From a virus, in IMG/VR virus record IMGVR_UViG_3300044981_000315, positions 1 through 64,000 of that record: a stretch of DNA of 64,000 nt; one strand, 5' to 3'. Position numbers and translations under genes: made by a program. Below the pieces are notes generated by a model that was not told the origin of the DNA, made no database searches, and worked only from the letters and a program-made list of their open reading frames with translations. Position 1 is the stretch's first letter, and each line of letters opens with the position of its first letter. This document shows, in pieces, positions 7,448 to 16,945 of this stretch.

Positions 7448-8911
7448 ATGACTTATAAACATATAGATTTTTCATCGTCTCCCACCATGAGATCACTTGA
7501 ACGAGTGGCCAAGGAAAAAGGCTGGATTAAAGAGGAGCCTTTGACTAAAACCGCTGCGGTAAAAACCGATCTAACTCCTTCTAATAGTTTGTTAGATAAT
7601 GTGCTCAAACTATGCGCTGGTTTACGTGATCGTGGTTTTGAGAAACAGGCCAGTGAATTGGAAATTAATCTTCTCAATTACAAACAAGCTCAAACTTTAT
7701 ATGAAACTACGCCTGAAAAAGGTGAAGATTTGGTGCATGCTGCTCATCCACAAGGCAGCCATAAACTAGAGGGTCTTGATGCCGAGAATGATGGGGCAGT
7801 GGTGGAAGACATTTTAGATCAACATGCTAAAAACCTACAAATGATAGAGAAAAAACCTACTGGTAAGTTAGCTTCCATTTCAGAGGCCATCGAGGCAGTA
7901 AAGGTAGCTATAGGTGCTCCCCCTTTAGTAGTAAAAAGGGCAGCTAAGGTTTCCTTAGGTGCCGTTCCAGTAGTGTTCGACCCAGCGGGCGGGTATGCTT
8001 ATGGTGGTGGCTGGAGCAAATTAATGGGCCTATTAGGTTCAGGCGGAACTACGGCGGAAGGCGCTTCTGCGGCTACTGTTGGTGCTATGGGCGCTTTAGC
8101 TGGTACAGCCCTAGTCAGTGCCATAGGTGGTGCTATGGTGGGTAATGCTTTATTCAAAGATTTTCTATCACCAAATATAATTCAGGATGCGGGTCAAAAA
8201 TTAATTGAGGCCACACAAAAATCACTCACTGATTACGATAGTGATGATACTAAGTATTCTGTTCCTATTCAGAAGGCTTTATCAGATTTTGATAGCATTT
8301 TCGGGCAAATAAAAGAAAACTATTCAGCTATTTCTGAAGTACAAGCCAATCCATCGAAAGAAACTTTAGCAAAATTAAAAATACTAGATGATTTGATTTG
8401 GAAAAGTCGTCAATCAGCTCAAGCTATTTGGAGTTGGACACAATCTTTCAAAGACGAATCTGTAGTAAGAACTTATATGCCCTTTTTCAACATCTATATG
8501 GATGTAGTAGCTTTGGCTAAAAATTATATGGAGAGAGCGGCTAGCCTGAACGCTCTTAATGACAAGTTTGCAAATGATGCTGTTGCCAAGATAACATCTC
8601 AAACTCAACAACAATCATCTTCACAAGGTGGTGATGCTGCGACACAGCTTTCCCAAAATTATCAAGATCTTTTGAATCAAATTAAGGGCTATGTGGTTCA
8701 AATACAAGCTAATAGGCCAACTAATCAAGTCGCCGCTCTCAACTGGTTAAATAGTAAAAGTCAACAAATTACGAGTGAACAATCTAAGTTTGATAGTGCC
8801 CCACCAGAATACAAAGATAAAGCAGTAGCCGGTTTTGCTGGCAGATTAAATGGCGCTAATGGCTATAAAGCTCAGTTAGATGCTTTTAGAAATTATATGA
8901 AGTTATCGTGA
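7448..8911 (+). CDS. Large head-cluster protein with a hydrophobic segment
   Basis: A 487-residue protein. The N-terminus carries a SLERVAKEKGWI helix resembling SFVKIAEEKGLV in the 12582 product, and both have an AHP motif further on (near residue 98 here), so they look like distant paralogues. Residues 205-232 form a Gly/Ala-rich hydrophobic stretch (GAMGALAGTALVSAIGGAM) that could span a membrane. The remainder is helical and Gln/Ser-rich. No catalytic motif found. Location between protease/scaffold and capsid genes fits a protein packaged in the head and released with the DNA; that role is inferred. Confidence 0.7.
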   Translation: MTYKHIDFSSSPTMRSLERVAKEKGWIKEEPLTKTAAVKTDLTPSNSLLDNVLKLCAGLRDRGFEKQASELEINLLNYKQAQTLYETTPEKGEDLVHAAHPQGSHKLEGLDAENDGAVVEDILDQHAKNLQMIEKKPTGKLASISEAIEAVKVAIGAPPLVVKRAAKVSLGAVPVVFDPAGGYAYGGGWSKLMGLLGSGGTTAEGASAATVGAMGALAGTALVSAIGGAMVGNALFKDFLSPNIIQDAGQKLIEATQKSLTDYDSDDTKYSVPIQKALSDFDSIFGQIKENYSAISEVQANPSKETLAKLKILDDLIWKSRQSAQAIWSWTQSFKDESVVRTYMPFFNIYMDVVALAKNYMERAASLNALNDKFANDAVAKITSQTQQQSSSQGGDAATQLSQNYQDLLNQIKGYVVQIQANRPTNQVAALNWLNSKSQQITSEQSKFDSAPPEYKDKAVAGFAGRLNGANGYKAQLDAFRNYMKLS

Positions 8912-8917
8912 GAGAAT

Positions 8918-9970
8918 ATGAGCAAATCAAATAGTAAACAGATAGTAGAAAAAATCAAAAAGTTGGCACAAAATATGCCAGTTGGACTGACAGGGTTTTT
9001 TCCTGGTTCGGAGCCTAAAGGAACTACTACGCCTGCTGTCCCCGGTACAACTTCTTTTGTTGGTCCACCTGCGCCTGATACAGCAGTTCCAGCTGGTGTT
9101 GGAGGACATACTCCTCGTGATGTAGCTAGAATGCAATCCGAGCTAATGAATTTATCTCGTGCTGTCAGTAGTCAAATAGCCACTCCTGCTACAGGTACTC
9201 CACAAACACCAGAAGAAAAGAAAGAGGCTGATAGTCGTCTTTCTTTTAATAATTTTATTGTAGAACATTATTTGCGTCCAGCTGGTGGTGTAGAGTTCGA
9301 TGCCGATCCATCTCAAACACAGATGGCTAACAAAAATCCTAATCAACCTGCCAGAATGAATATGATCGCTGATACCATGTCCAGAGTGGGTGGTCCTGCT
9401 AATGAACTATCTGCGGATAATAACTGGGGACCACGTACCAACGGAGCTTTGTGGGATGCCTATGCTTTAGCTTCCGGTTTATTGAAGATGGCTCATGATT
9501 TTCATCTTGTATCACAAGTTTTTGATGATGCAAATCTATCTAATCTCAAAGAAATGCTTCCATATAAGGCTACCGATCTAACTCCCCAAGAAAAAACAGA
9601 GAGAGCCCAAAAATTAGAAGGATATATTGTAGCTATTAGGCATTTATTCAATGAAGTGCAACAACACATCTTGAATAAGCCAGCTTATCGTGCCACCATT
9701 GAAGGAGATCAGGCTTATCTTACCTATAAAGCTCAACCTACTTCTCAATTAGCCCCTCAACAAGTGGAAGCTATTAAACAAAAGTTTCCTAATGGATTTT
9801 CGGTTCCATTGGATCAACAGGGCAAGCAGAATGCACAGTTTACGGTAGATGATTTGGTGAATTTAGCCTCTCTCAATAAAAAAATTGATAGCGTAAATAC
9901 ACAATACCAAGTCAAATTAGATCCATATAATACTTTGACGGCTATTAGTAATCAAATTGGTGGGAGTTAA
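8918..9970 (+). CDS. Head-cluster protein with a peptidoglycan-binding-like motif
   Basis: A 350-residue protein starting 6 bases after the preceding stop, with SD GAGAG. A basic N-terminal helix is followed by a Pro/Gly/Thr-rich linker (residues 20-70). Near residue 163 the sequence ADNNWGPRTNGALWDAY resembles the wGp-T-x-x-A signature of peptidoglycan-binding domain 1, but only this short block fits. The rest is helical. If real, the motif would suit a protein acting at the cell wall during DNA entry. Otherwise unknown; grouped by position with the neighbouring internal head candidates. Confidence 0.65.
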   Translation: MSKSNSKQIVEKIKKLAQNMPVGLTGFFPGSEPKGTTTPAVPGTTSFVGPPAPDTAVPAGVGGHTPRDVARMQSELMNLSRAVSSQIATPATGTPQTPEEKKEADSRLSFNNFIVEHYLRPAGGVEFDADPSQTQMANKNPNQPARMNMIADTMSRVGGPANELSADNNWGPRTNGALWDAYALASGLLKMAHDFHLVSQVFDDANLSNLKEMLPYKATDLTPQEKTERAQKLEGYIVAIRHLFNEVQQHILNKPAYRATIEGDQAYLTYKAQPTSQLAPQQVEAIKQKFPNGFSVPLDQQGKQNAQFTVDDLVNLASLNKKIDSVNTQYQVKLDPYNTLTAISNQIGGS

Positions 9971-9971
9971 T

Positions 9972-11462
9972 ATGTCTTTTATTTACAACGACCCCAAATT
10001 AATAAAACAGCTAGTCGAACATGGATTAGAGTTTGAGAAGAAGTTTCTCAAAAAAGGTCAAACTGTTCCAGATCCTGCATCGCCTCCCCCAGATATGGCT
10101 GCTTTGCAAAACCATATTAAACAATTGCAGGCACAATTGCGCCCACCAGCTAAAGATCCCAATGCTCCAGCTGTTGGTTCTCAGAGTGGTAATGATGTAT
10201 CGTTAGATGTTACGCATCTCAAAAACTTAGCCACTCTAATAGCTTGGTTGGCTAATAATCAAATTGTGATGGATGGTAAGCGTGTAGCTTATGCCCCTAA
10301 TGAAAATGTGCAAGATCCCTCCTATCAGCTTTACAAGTTAGAAGGTGTTGCCGATACACGAGATCCAAAAGCTCAAAACATTCAGTATAACTATCGTGTC
10401 AATAAGGATTTGTTGGTGGCTTATGTGACTAGTGTACAGGCTCATTTGGCCCAGAATCCCAATCCAGTCTTGAATGTACAACTACAAAATATTATTCAGC
10501 AAGCCAATGATCAATTAGATGCCAATATAAGTTCTACCTATAAAGAACCGGCAAAAACTTTAACGCCCGATAAAGTGGTAGATAATGTGCCACAAAATAT
10601 ACAAACTCAAGAAACTAATGAAGATGGCAATATACCTTTGACTTTTGGTGATATTAGTTCTAAGACTGCTTTTAATGCGTGGATACAAAAGAATAATATT
10701 TTTGTTGATGGTAAAAATTGGAAAACTCTACAGTATGATACGATGTTAACCGCTTTATACAAGAGGGCTCAAGATGATAAACAACGAGCTAAGTCTGATG
10801 ATGCCGAACTAACTGCTACTGTTTATGTGGCGCAGATACCTAAGTTGGCCCAAATGTTCAATGTGACTTTGGGTGTGGGAACTACCCCCTCTACTTCTTC
10901 ACAAGAAGGTCAAAGTGGCGCTACTGCACAACCACTTCCGGGTTTAGAACAACTCATTAGTGCTCTTCCATTAGATACCAACCAACTATATTTCGGAAAA
11001 GTTAGGGACTTCATCAATCTATATCGTAGTACCGTACTATCCAGTACTGATCCCGCCAGAAAACAACAGGCTAGTACCGCTATGCAACAAGCAGAGCAGT
11101 ATATGCAAGGAGCCACTCAGAATACGATAGATAATAGAATAAACTTTAATATGGATGGTTTAACGGCTAGCGATTTGATGAGTTGGTCTACTCCCGCTTC
11201 GCCAGGTCAAGCTGTTCGTTCTCGAGGTAGTGCTAGGGCTTTAGCTGACTATTTAGAATATACTGTGCGCGCAGTAGGCACGCTCATCAATGACTTATAT
11301 AATGCTCATTATGAGCAATTATCTAAAAACCCGCAATTATTACAAGCTATTGAGCAACAAGTGGGAGGTCATAGTATTCCATATGGTAGTTCCATCGAAG
11401 CTAGTAATTTGGATAGTATCAGCGCAGCTCGTTCCAGCTTACCTCAAGCAGGAGCACAATGA
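9972..11462 (+). CDS. Large head-cluster protein with two related motifs
   Basis: A 496-residue protein. ATG 9972 follows an SD GGGAG that overlaps the stop of the previous gene; an upstream in-frame TTG is less likely. Two segments share a hydrophobic-W / N-x-I / V-DGK pattern: LIAWLANNQIVMDGK (near residue 85) and FNAWIQKNNIFVDGK (near 235), suggesting an internal duplication. The protein is Gln- and Asn-rich with no membrane segment. Its stop overlaps the next start (ATGA). Likely a virion-internal protein on context; no family recognised. Confidence 0.7.
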   Translation: MSFIYNDPKLIKQLVEHGLEFEKKFLKKGQTVPDPASPPPDMAALQNHIKQLQAQLRPPAKDPNAPAVGSQSGNDVSLDVTHLKNLATLIAWLANNQIVMDGKRVAYAPNENVQDPSYQLYKLEGVADTRDPKAQNIQYNYRVNKDLLVAYVTSVQAHLAQNPNPVLNVQLQNIIQQANDQLDANISSTYKEPAKTLTPDKVVDNVPQNIQTQETNEDGNIPLTFGDISSKTAFNAWIQKNNIFVDGKNWKTLQYDTMLTALYKRAQDDKQRAKSDDAELTATVYVAQIPKLAQMFNVTLGVGTTPSTSSQEGQSGATAQPLPGLEQLISALPLDTNQLYFGKVRDFINLYRSTVLSSTDPARKQQASTAMQQAEQYMQGATQNTIDNRINFNMDGLTASDLMSWSTPASPGQAVRSRGSARALADYLEYTVRAVGTLINDLYNAHYEQLSKNPQLLQAIEQQVGGHSIPYGSSIEASNLDSISAARSSLPQAGAQ

Positions 11463-12532
11463 GCAGTGCCGATATCAGATTTTATGTAGATACTTTGATA
11501 GTGGAAACCATTATGGGAGATCCCTCTTTAGTAAAAAGAGGGGATACTAATGGCATGTTATCCGGTGTTGCTCCACTCATTACTGATTATGTCAGTCAAC
11601 ATATCAACCCAGAAGATAAGGTGGGCAGCGTTATCGATATGTTAGCTCCAACTGCCATTTTTGGTCTCTTCAAATTATTTGGTCATGGTACTTTAGGATT
11701 ATTGTTTGGTGTATTGGCTAGTGCTCTGCACATTAATATAGGTGGTATGGTAGAAGTATTGTGGCAAGAAGTTAAAAACACTTTAAGTAATGGGCAAAAA
11801 GTAGTTCCATCTCAAATAGACAGTGCGGTTTCTCAAGCCGTGCAACAATATGCTCCACAAGAAGAGGATCAATCTCCAGCCGATACCATGGAAAATAGTA
11901 TAGCCCAGGATTTGAGACATGCTCGTGGGTTAAGGCTGTCTCTAGAACAATATGATAGACAATTATTTCGACTCACCAAACAAACTATTCCCGAGCAGCA
12001 ACTTTTTGCCTATGCTATTGGTCGAGGTGCTAGAACTACTAGTATGTTAGGTAGGATTTTAGGATGGATTTTTAAGGTAGCATTAATGTCTGCCGGTTTT
12101 ATGGTGGCAGGTGATGTGGCTAATAAGATGTTGGGTCGACCTAATGCTTTAAGTGGTAATTATCAAGCCGGTTCGCCACAAACTGCCAGTCCAGCTGCTG
12201 TTCCTACGCCCATTACTACTCAAACCACATTTAAGGTTAACCCCTCCTATCAAAATACGCCGGCGCCACAACCTTGGGCAGAAAATGTGACTAACGATGC
12301 TAGTTCTATTGAAAATATGCTGGTCAATTTCACTAAAGACGTCTACGCCGGACTAGACGGTAAAGAAAGTGCCATTCAATCCTCCCCCACTTTCCAAGCT
12401 GTTAGGGACCAAATTGTGTGGTATAATCATGCTGCCGCCGGAGAACCTAAAGTTTATCTTCCTTCTATGTATGCCAATAAAAAAGCTATTGTGGATCATT
12501 ATATCGATGAGGTCGCAAAAGCATCCGTATGA
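11459..12532 (+). CDS. Head-cluster protein with two hydrophobic segments
   Basis: A 357-residue protein coupled to the previous gene by an ATGA overlap. Hydrophobic stretches occur at about residues 65-95 (FGLFKLFGHGTLGLLFGVLA) and 198-222 (LGWIFKVALMSAGFMVAGDV), long enough to span a membrane. Between them lies a charged helix region, and after the second a Pro/Thr/Ala linker. A membrane-interacting protein in a head cluster suggests a role at genome ejection. No known domain recognised. Confidence 0.7.
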   Translation: MSSADIRFYVDTLIVETIMGDPSLVKRGDTNGMLSGVAPLITDYVSQHINPEDKVGSVIDMLAPTAIFGLFKLFGHGTLGLLFGVLASALHINIGGMVEVLWQEVKNTLSNGQKVVPSQIDSAVSQAVQQYAPQEEDQSPADTMENSIAQDLRHARGLRLSLEQYDRQLFRLTKQTIPEQQLFAYAIGRGARTTSMLGRILGWIFKVALMSAGFMVAGDVANKMLGRPNALSGNYQAGSPQTASPAAVPTPITTQTTFKVNPSYQNTPAPQPWAENVTNDASSIENMLVNFTKDVYAGLDGKESAIQSSPTFQAVRDQIVWYNHAAAGEPKVYLPSMYANKKAIVDHYIDEVAKASV

Positions 12533-12581
12533 TTTACCTGCATATTAAGGAATATCCATATAATTTACCCATGGTGATAAA

Positions 12582-13847
12582 ATGAGACGATCTGAAATAT
12601 TTGAGTCATTTGTCAAAATAGCCGAAGAGAAGGGCTTAGTGTCCAAAGCTACTCCCGAAGAAAATAAGGCTGATCTTGAGAAAACTCATCGTGCTGACTC
12701 TTTGAGCATCGATGATATTGCTCATTTATATGGCGTTAAGCCTCCAGCTCCTAAAGAAGTAGAATATAAGCGTAATATTGTGGAAGTGGCTCATCCCAAT
12801 CCATTAGTATTGGCACCATCTTATGATAAACTTAATGGTTTGGTGGAAAATGTCAATGAACGTCAAGATATTTTATTACATATCGTCAATAAAAATAACA
12901 CTGGCTCTATTGTGCAAACCAAATATGCGGAACGCGAATTGGTTTTATCTTTAGTACGTGTGGGCAACGAAATGGATAATAGGGGGCATGACGAGCTAAG
13001 AACTTTAGCGGACGTCTGTCTTAGGCAAGCTAGCTCAAAAACTCTAAAAAAACAAGGTCTGTTAGGGCAAATGGTTTTGGGCGGAATAGTGGCCCTCTTG
13101 GCTGGCTGGTATGCTAAGCAACATTTACCTTTCCATAGTGATGGTTTTGATATCGATTATCAAAAAGCGGTTAGTGAACTAAATGACTTAATTACTTCCA
13201 ATGATAATTTGGGTTGGGGATATAAATTAACTGATGATACTATTGAACAAGCCCATGATATTAAAGCTAAATTAGATCAGTTAAAACAAGCAATTAATCG
13301 AGTAATGCCAGCCATCAATAATATAAGTAAGCCACGAATGGGTGGCGATTTAGCCCAAATGTTAGGGCCTATAGAACAAGAAGCTGCCGCCGCTTATCAG
13401 CAATTAGATACAGTAGTTAAGCAAATAAGTCCCTATTTACAACAAGTTATTGCTAATTTTCAGAATAGCGTCTATAAACAACAACATATTGCTGAAAAAG
13501 GTGTGATCACTCAAATGATAGATGCAACTGGCATTTTGCACGGTGGTCATGGTAATATTGCTGGTGATTTAGAAGGTGGCGGTCTAATAGCTGATGATTT
13601 TGATGACGTGGCCCACGCTTTAGAAGCCATTCTAAAAGATGTAACCGATCTGGAAACATTACTAACTAACTGTAATAATCAGGCCAAAGTCACTGTAGAT
13701 ACTGTAGCTGCTAATGCCCAAAATACCTCTCCTACTAAAGTAACTACGCCAGCTGGTACCACCATTCAAGAAGATGATGAATTGCACACTAAAGAACTAG
13801 AAAATAGCCCAGATATGATAGATTTGATGGAGCAATTCGGCTCTTAA
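12582..13847 (+). CDS. Head-cluster protein with one hydrophobic segment
   Basis: A 421-residue protein. It shares an N-terminal SFVKIAEEKG helix and a VEVAHP motif with the 7448 product, so the two are probably paralogous. One hydrophobic stretch lies near residues 160-180 (GQMVLGGIVALLAGW). The rest is coiled-coil-like helix (residues 195-310) and an Asp/Glu-rich tail. A TATAAT lies at 12559-12564, 18 bases upstream, and may be a promoter. Probably the last member of the internal head protein set; function by context only. Confidence 0.7.
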   Translation: MRRSEIFESFVKIAEEKGLVSKATPEENKADLEKTHRADSLSIDDIAHLYGVKPPAPKEVEYKRNIVEVAHPNPLVLAPSYDKLNGLVENVNERQDILLHIVNKNNTGSIVQTKYAERELVLSLVRVGNEMDNRGHDELRTLADVCLRQASSKTLKKQGLLGQMVLGGIVALLAGWYAKQHLPFHSDGFDIDYQKAVSELNDLITSNDNLGWGYKLTDDTIEQAHDIKAKLDQLKQAINRVMPAINNISKPRMGGDLAQMLGPIEQEAAAAYQQLDTVVKQISPYLQQVIANFQNSVYKQQHIAEKGVITQMIDATGILHGGHGNIAGDLEGGGLIADDFDDVAHALEAILKDVTDLETLLTNCNNQAKVTVDTVAANAQNTSPTKVTTPAGTTIQEDDELHTKELENSPDMIDLMEQFGS

Positions 13848-13962
13848 TCAATTAAGTTGCAATATTTTATCACATTTCTGGTAATAATTGTATATGTAGT
13901 TATTGTAAGTCCAAAGTGTAAGACCAGCGTTTAATATACGCTTTAATTTCAAGGAAAATAAA

Positions 13963-14760
13963 ATGTCTCTAAAACTTTTACAGCCAGGTACAGAACCCCT
14001 TGGCCAATTTGATGTTCGTGATGCCGAACTAACCTCCTTTAAGGGTGGCGAAGTTTGTGCTTTTGCTGCTGTTCCAACCAACACTCAACCAGGCGTTACT
14101 ACCGCTGGTCTAGACCAAGCCGCTTATGATGTATTCGACGGTTATGTTCAAGAAACTGCCGGCATCTATATGCGTCCAGCCGTTTCTAAGAACTGGGTTG
14201 CTTCCAACTCCGCTCTTCCAGCTGTTCAATTTCCAAACTATACTTCTCTAGCTGCTGCTACTCGTCCAGTCTTCTTGGCTGACGATGGTATCTTAGGATA
14301 CGGTACTCTATTCGGCGCTGTCGTCGGTGGAACTGTCGGTCAACAAGTAAACGGTCCTAACACCTACACTGGTGCCATCCTCGGACCTAACACTGCTACT
14401 GGCTCTGGCAAGATGACTTTGTGGGATAAGCCAGGTCTTTACGCCGTCTCTTTGGACGCCGTGGATACCACTGCTTCTACTGGTCTAGTACCAACTAACC
14501 TCACCTTAACTGTCGGAACTCAACTGTCCTTCACTTCTGGATCTTTCGGTCTCGGTGGTGGTTTGTTAACCCCAGTCGGTGGAAACCCAGCCCTTGCAAC
14601 CTATGTTGTAGGAACTTTCATTGAGTTCAACACCAACGGTTCTTTGGTAACTACTCCTAATTACTTGGTTGCCGCTCTCAACAGCCCATCCGGTAACGTT
14701 AGCTCTGTAACCAACAGAAACTTCCAGTTCGCAACTATCGCTTTCAGACCATTCGTCTAA
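13963..14760 (+). CDS. Putative major decoration protein of the capsid
   Basis: A 265-residue beta-rich, Gly/Thr-rich protein with a strong SD (AAGGA). It shares its N-terminal pattern and a GSGKMTLW block with the 6605 product. Codons are biased toward C-ending forms (gtc, ctc, tac, ttc, aac) as in the adjacent capsid gene, suggesting high expression. It is enclosed by its own signals: a small AGCGT/ACGCT hairpin upstream and a strong terminator downstream. These features suit an abundant capsid-surface protein; the decoration role is inferred. The 115-base gap before it holds no gene. Confidence 0.65.
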   Translation: MSLKLLQPGTEPLGQFDVRDAELTSFKGGEVCAFAAVPTNTQPGVTTAGLDQAAYDVFDGYVQETAGIYMRPAVSKNWVASNSALPAVQFPNYTSLAAATRPVFLADDGILGYGTLFGAVVGGTVGQQVNGPNTYTGAILGPNTATGSGKMTLWDKPGLYAVSLDAVDTTASTGLVPTNLTLTVGTQLSFTSGSFGLGGGLLTPVGGNPALATYVVGTFIEFNTNGSLVTTPNYLVAALNSPSGNVSSVTNRNFQFATIAFRPFV

Positions 14761-14783
14761 TTAGCTGACTAGTTAAAAATATT

Positions 14784-14820
14784 AAACGACCTATCAGAAA
14801 CGGTAGGTCGTTTTCTTTTG
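14784..14820 (+). terminator. Rho-independent terminator after the decoration gene
   Basis: A perfect 10-base stem (AAACGACCTA 14784-14793, TAGGTCGTTT 14804-14813) with a 10-base loop, followed by a T-rich tract. It starts 24 bases after the stop of the 13963 gene and separates that gene from the major capsid gene. Confidence 0.9.
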
Positions 14821-14840
14821 TGTTTTTATTTTTCAATTAT

Positions 14841-14912
14841 GGGAATAATTTGTTATTCAATTAACGCGCTTTTGCGTGGCTGGTCTGATGACTGGCAAAT
14901 AATTCCTATAAT
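14841..14912 (+). promoter_or_regulatory. Structured leader and promoter candidate of the major capsid gene
   Basis: GGAATAATTTG (14842-14852) and CAAATAATTCC (14896-14906) pair as an 11-base stem with one central mismatch, enclosing a small ACGC/GCGT hairpin. TATAAT follows at once (14907-14912), then the SD GTGGAG at 14915-14920. Transcription from this TATAAT would begin almost at the SD, so it could alternatively be part of the untranslated leader. The region from the terminator to here has no gene. Confidence 0.4.
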
Positions 14913-14926
14913 AAGTGGAGACACTG

Positions 14927-15940
14927 ATGAATATGTTTAATAACCAAAACCAAGTAAATGCAAGCTCACTACGTGACTGTTTGCAAACTTTGGTTAAATA
15001 TGCAGCAATTTTGGAAGAGAACACTCCTTCCAATCAAGGTCTAGCAGGCCAACCATCCCTCAGTGATGACAAACGTGACGAATTAATTTCTCGCGCTATC
15101 ATGACTCAAGACGGTAAAATTGCTCTAGCTCAGGCTATGGCAAACCCAATCCGTAGAAACCTCGATTACCACGGTATCGCTCGTCGTGCCCTAGTTGTCG
15201 ATCCATTGCCACAAGGTGCTATGCCAACTTACGATAGAGATATCGACGTTGCCGCTGTAGTTATCTCTAGCAACGGTACTGGTCCAGAATCTCGTGTCTT
15301 CGGTGACCGTGTAGTGGTTCCAGAATTCGAAATCTACGCAAACCCAACGGTGAGAATCGCTGAAGTTAAGCGTCGTAGATTCAACGTCATTGACAGAGCT
15401 GTGCAGAAGGCTCGTCAAGAAATCATGGCTCAAGAAGACGCAAACGTTTTCGCAGCCTTGGACGCAGCCTCTTCTGTGGAAAACACCCTAACTGACATCG
15501 CTGATGCTGGTCTTCTCAAGAGAGACTTGGTTGAAATCAAGCAACAGATTGATCGTTGGGACTTAGTTACTACCAAGTACTTCATGAATATCAATGAATT
15601 CACTGATATTCTAAAGTGGGGTAGCGGTGGTGGACAAGGCGTAGGCGGCGGTGATTTCGATCCCGTAACCATGCGTGAAGTTCTACAAACTGGTCTATAT
15701 GCCCATATCTGGGGTACTGACATTATGGTATCTAAGATCGTCCCACCTGGAACTATATACGGCGTAGCTGATCCGGAGTTTGTTGGGGTCATGCCAATTC
15801 GTCAGGACATTGAAGTTCTACCAGCCGACGAGCCAAAGCAATTGAAGCTTGGATGGGTAGTTTCAGAAATTATTGGTATCGCTATTGTGAACCCACGTGG
15901 TTGCGCAGCCGGGCGCAAATCGGTCGTAATCGGAGCTTGA
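14927..15940 (+). CDS. Major capsid protein (HK97 fold)
   Basis: A 337-residue protein. I chose ATG 14927 because the in-frame GTG at 14915 is itself the SD (GTGGAG). The sequence has the layout of jumbo-phage HK97-fold capsid proteins: an N-terminal helical region, an E-loop-like region with VFGDRVVVPEFEIYANP, a long spine-helix region (VIDRAVQKARQEIMAQEDANVF) and a C-terminal A-domain with Gly-rich and Pro-containing loops (VPPGTIYGVADP). Length is normal for the fold. Flanking terminators make it an independent, strongly expressed unit, and codon choice is biased as in the decoration gene. It would be the substrate of the scaffold and protease encoded at 1169. Confidence 0.88.
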   Translation: MNMFNNQNQVNASSLRDCLQTLVKYAAILEENTPSNQGLAGQPSLSDDKRDELISRAIMTQDGKIALAQAMANPIRRNLDYHGIARRALVVDPLPQGAMPTYDRDIDVAAVVISSNGTGPESRVFGDRVVVPEFEIYANPTVRIAEVKRRRFNVIDRAVQKARQEIMAQEDANVFAALDAASSVENTLTDIADAGLLKRDLVEIKQQIDRWDLVTTKYFMNINEFTDILKWGSGGGQGVGGGDFDPVTMREVLQTGLYAHIWGTDIMVSKIVPPGTIYGVADPEFVGVMPIRQDIEVLPADEPKQLKLGWVVSEIIGIAIVNPRGCAAGRKSVVIGA

Positions 15941-15978
15941 TCAATAATATCAAGTAGTTAGATAACGAAATAAATATT

Positions 15979-16012
15979 GAAAAAGCTACCTCTTAACGGG
16001 TAGCTTTTTCTT
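15979..16012 (+). terminator. Strong Rho-independent terminator after the capsid gene
   Basis: A perfect 12-base stem (GAAAAAGCTACC 15979-15990, GGTAGCTTTTTC 15999-16010) with an 8-base loop and a T-rich end. It ends capsid transcription before the homing endonuclease gene. Confidence 0.93.
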
Positions 16013-16034
16013 TGTTATATAGCAGGTGTATATG

Positions 16035-16056
16035 CATAATCAGGGATATAATTATG
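16035..16056 (+). promoter_or_regulatory. Inverted repeat holding the endonuclease start codon
   Basis: CATAAT (16035-16040) and ATTATG (16051-16056) are perfect inverted arms; the second contains the ATG of the homing endonuclease, and the loop contains its SD (AGGG). Folding in RNA would hide the start. The stem is short (6 pairs), so this is only suggestive on its own; other endonuclease genes in the window have the same arrangement. Confidence 0.35.
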
Positions 16057-16941
16057 AACCTAATTCCAATAAAACAACGCAACACCAAGGCTAACGCGCT
16101 CATTGACACGCATATCGAAGAAATAAATGCTCTTTATGAGGGCGGTATGTCTTTAACTAAAATTAGTAAAAAACTATCGATAGACCGAAAGGCACTTGCC
16201 CGACTATTAAAAAATAATGGAGTTGAGTCGCGCAAAGGGTTTTCTTATGCACGCAAATACGATCTTAATGAGCACTACTTCGACGTTATCGACATCGAAG
16301 AAAAGGCCTATATTCTGGGCTTTATTTATGCAGACGGCAATAATTTATTTCGCACTAATAGGATATCTATCCACCTATCTAAAACGGACGAAGAGATACT
16401 TCAGAAAATGTCGCAAATCTTTTATGGAGAAGAGATCCTCAAATATAATACGCGTAAAAATAAGAATGGAAAGATATTTTACTATGTATGGCTTAACCTT
16501 CATAGCAAGCATATGAGCCAACATCTCGCTACTCTTGGCGTGGTCGAAGCCAAATCGCATAAAATTGTCTTTCCCGAATGGCTGGATAAATCCCTATACC
16601 GCCATTTTATCCGAGGACTAATCGATGGAGATGGCTGGATCTATCTGCCCAAAATAGAAGATAATAGAAACAGTCCTAACGTGGGACTAATTTGCACTCG
16701 TAAATTAAATGATTTTCTGAAGGAATACTTTGAGGAAGAATTGGGGCTCAAATCCTATTTGATCAAGGCACACAAACAAGACTTTGAAGTTATGTGCGAG
16801 ATCCGAGTCAAGAACTATCATCAATGCAAGATATTTTTGGACTGGCTATATAAGGATGCTACCATCTTTTTGCAGAGGAAGCACAATTTGTATTTGGACT
16901 TCTTGAATAGATATAATCAATTGAGGGAGCAGAATAAATAA
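16054..16941 (+). CDS. LAGLIDADG homing endonuclease
   Basis: A 295-residue site-specific DNA endonuclease of the two-motif LAGLIDADG family. ATG 16054 has SD AGGG; an upstream in-frame TTG at 16012 lies inside the terminator tail and is unlikely. Residues 22-60 look like a helix-turn-helix (SLTKISKKLSIDRKALARLL). The two signature helices are AYILGFIYADGN (85-96) and FIRGLIDGDGWI (185-196), each with the acidic catalytic residue. It stands free between virion genes, the usual pattern for mobile endonuclease genes that spread by cutting a related phage lacking them. It converges with the minus-strand toxin-like gene 4 bases downstream. Confidence 0.9.
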   Translation: MNLIPIKQRNTKANALIDTHIEEINALYEGGMSLTKISKKLSIDRKALARLLKNNGVESRKGFSYARKYDLNEHYFDVIDIEEKAYILGFIYADGNNLFRTNRISIHLSKTDEEILQKMSQIFYGEEILKYNTRKNKNGKIFYYVWLNLHSKHMSQHLATLGVVEAKSHKIVFPEWLDKSLYRHFIRGLIDGDGWIYLPKIEDNRNSPNVGLICTRKLNDFLKEYFEEELGLKSYLIKAHKQDFEVMCEIRVKNYHQCKIFLDWLYKDATIFLQRKHNLYLDFLNRYNQLREQNK

Positions 16942-16945
16942 GTTT

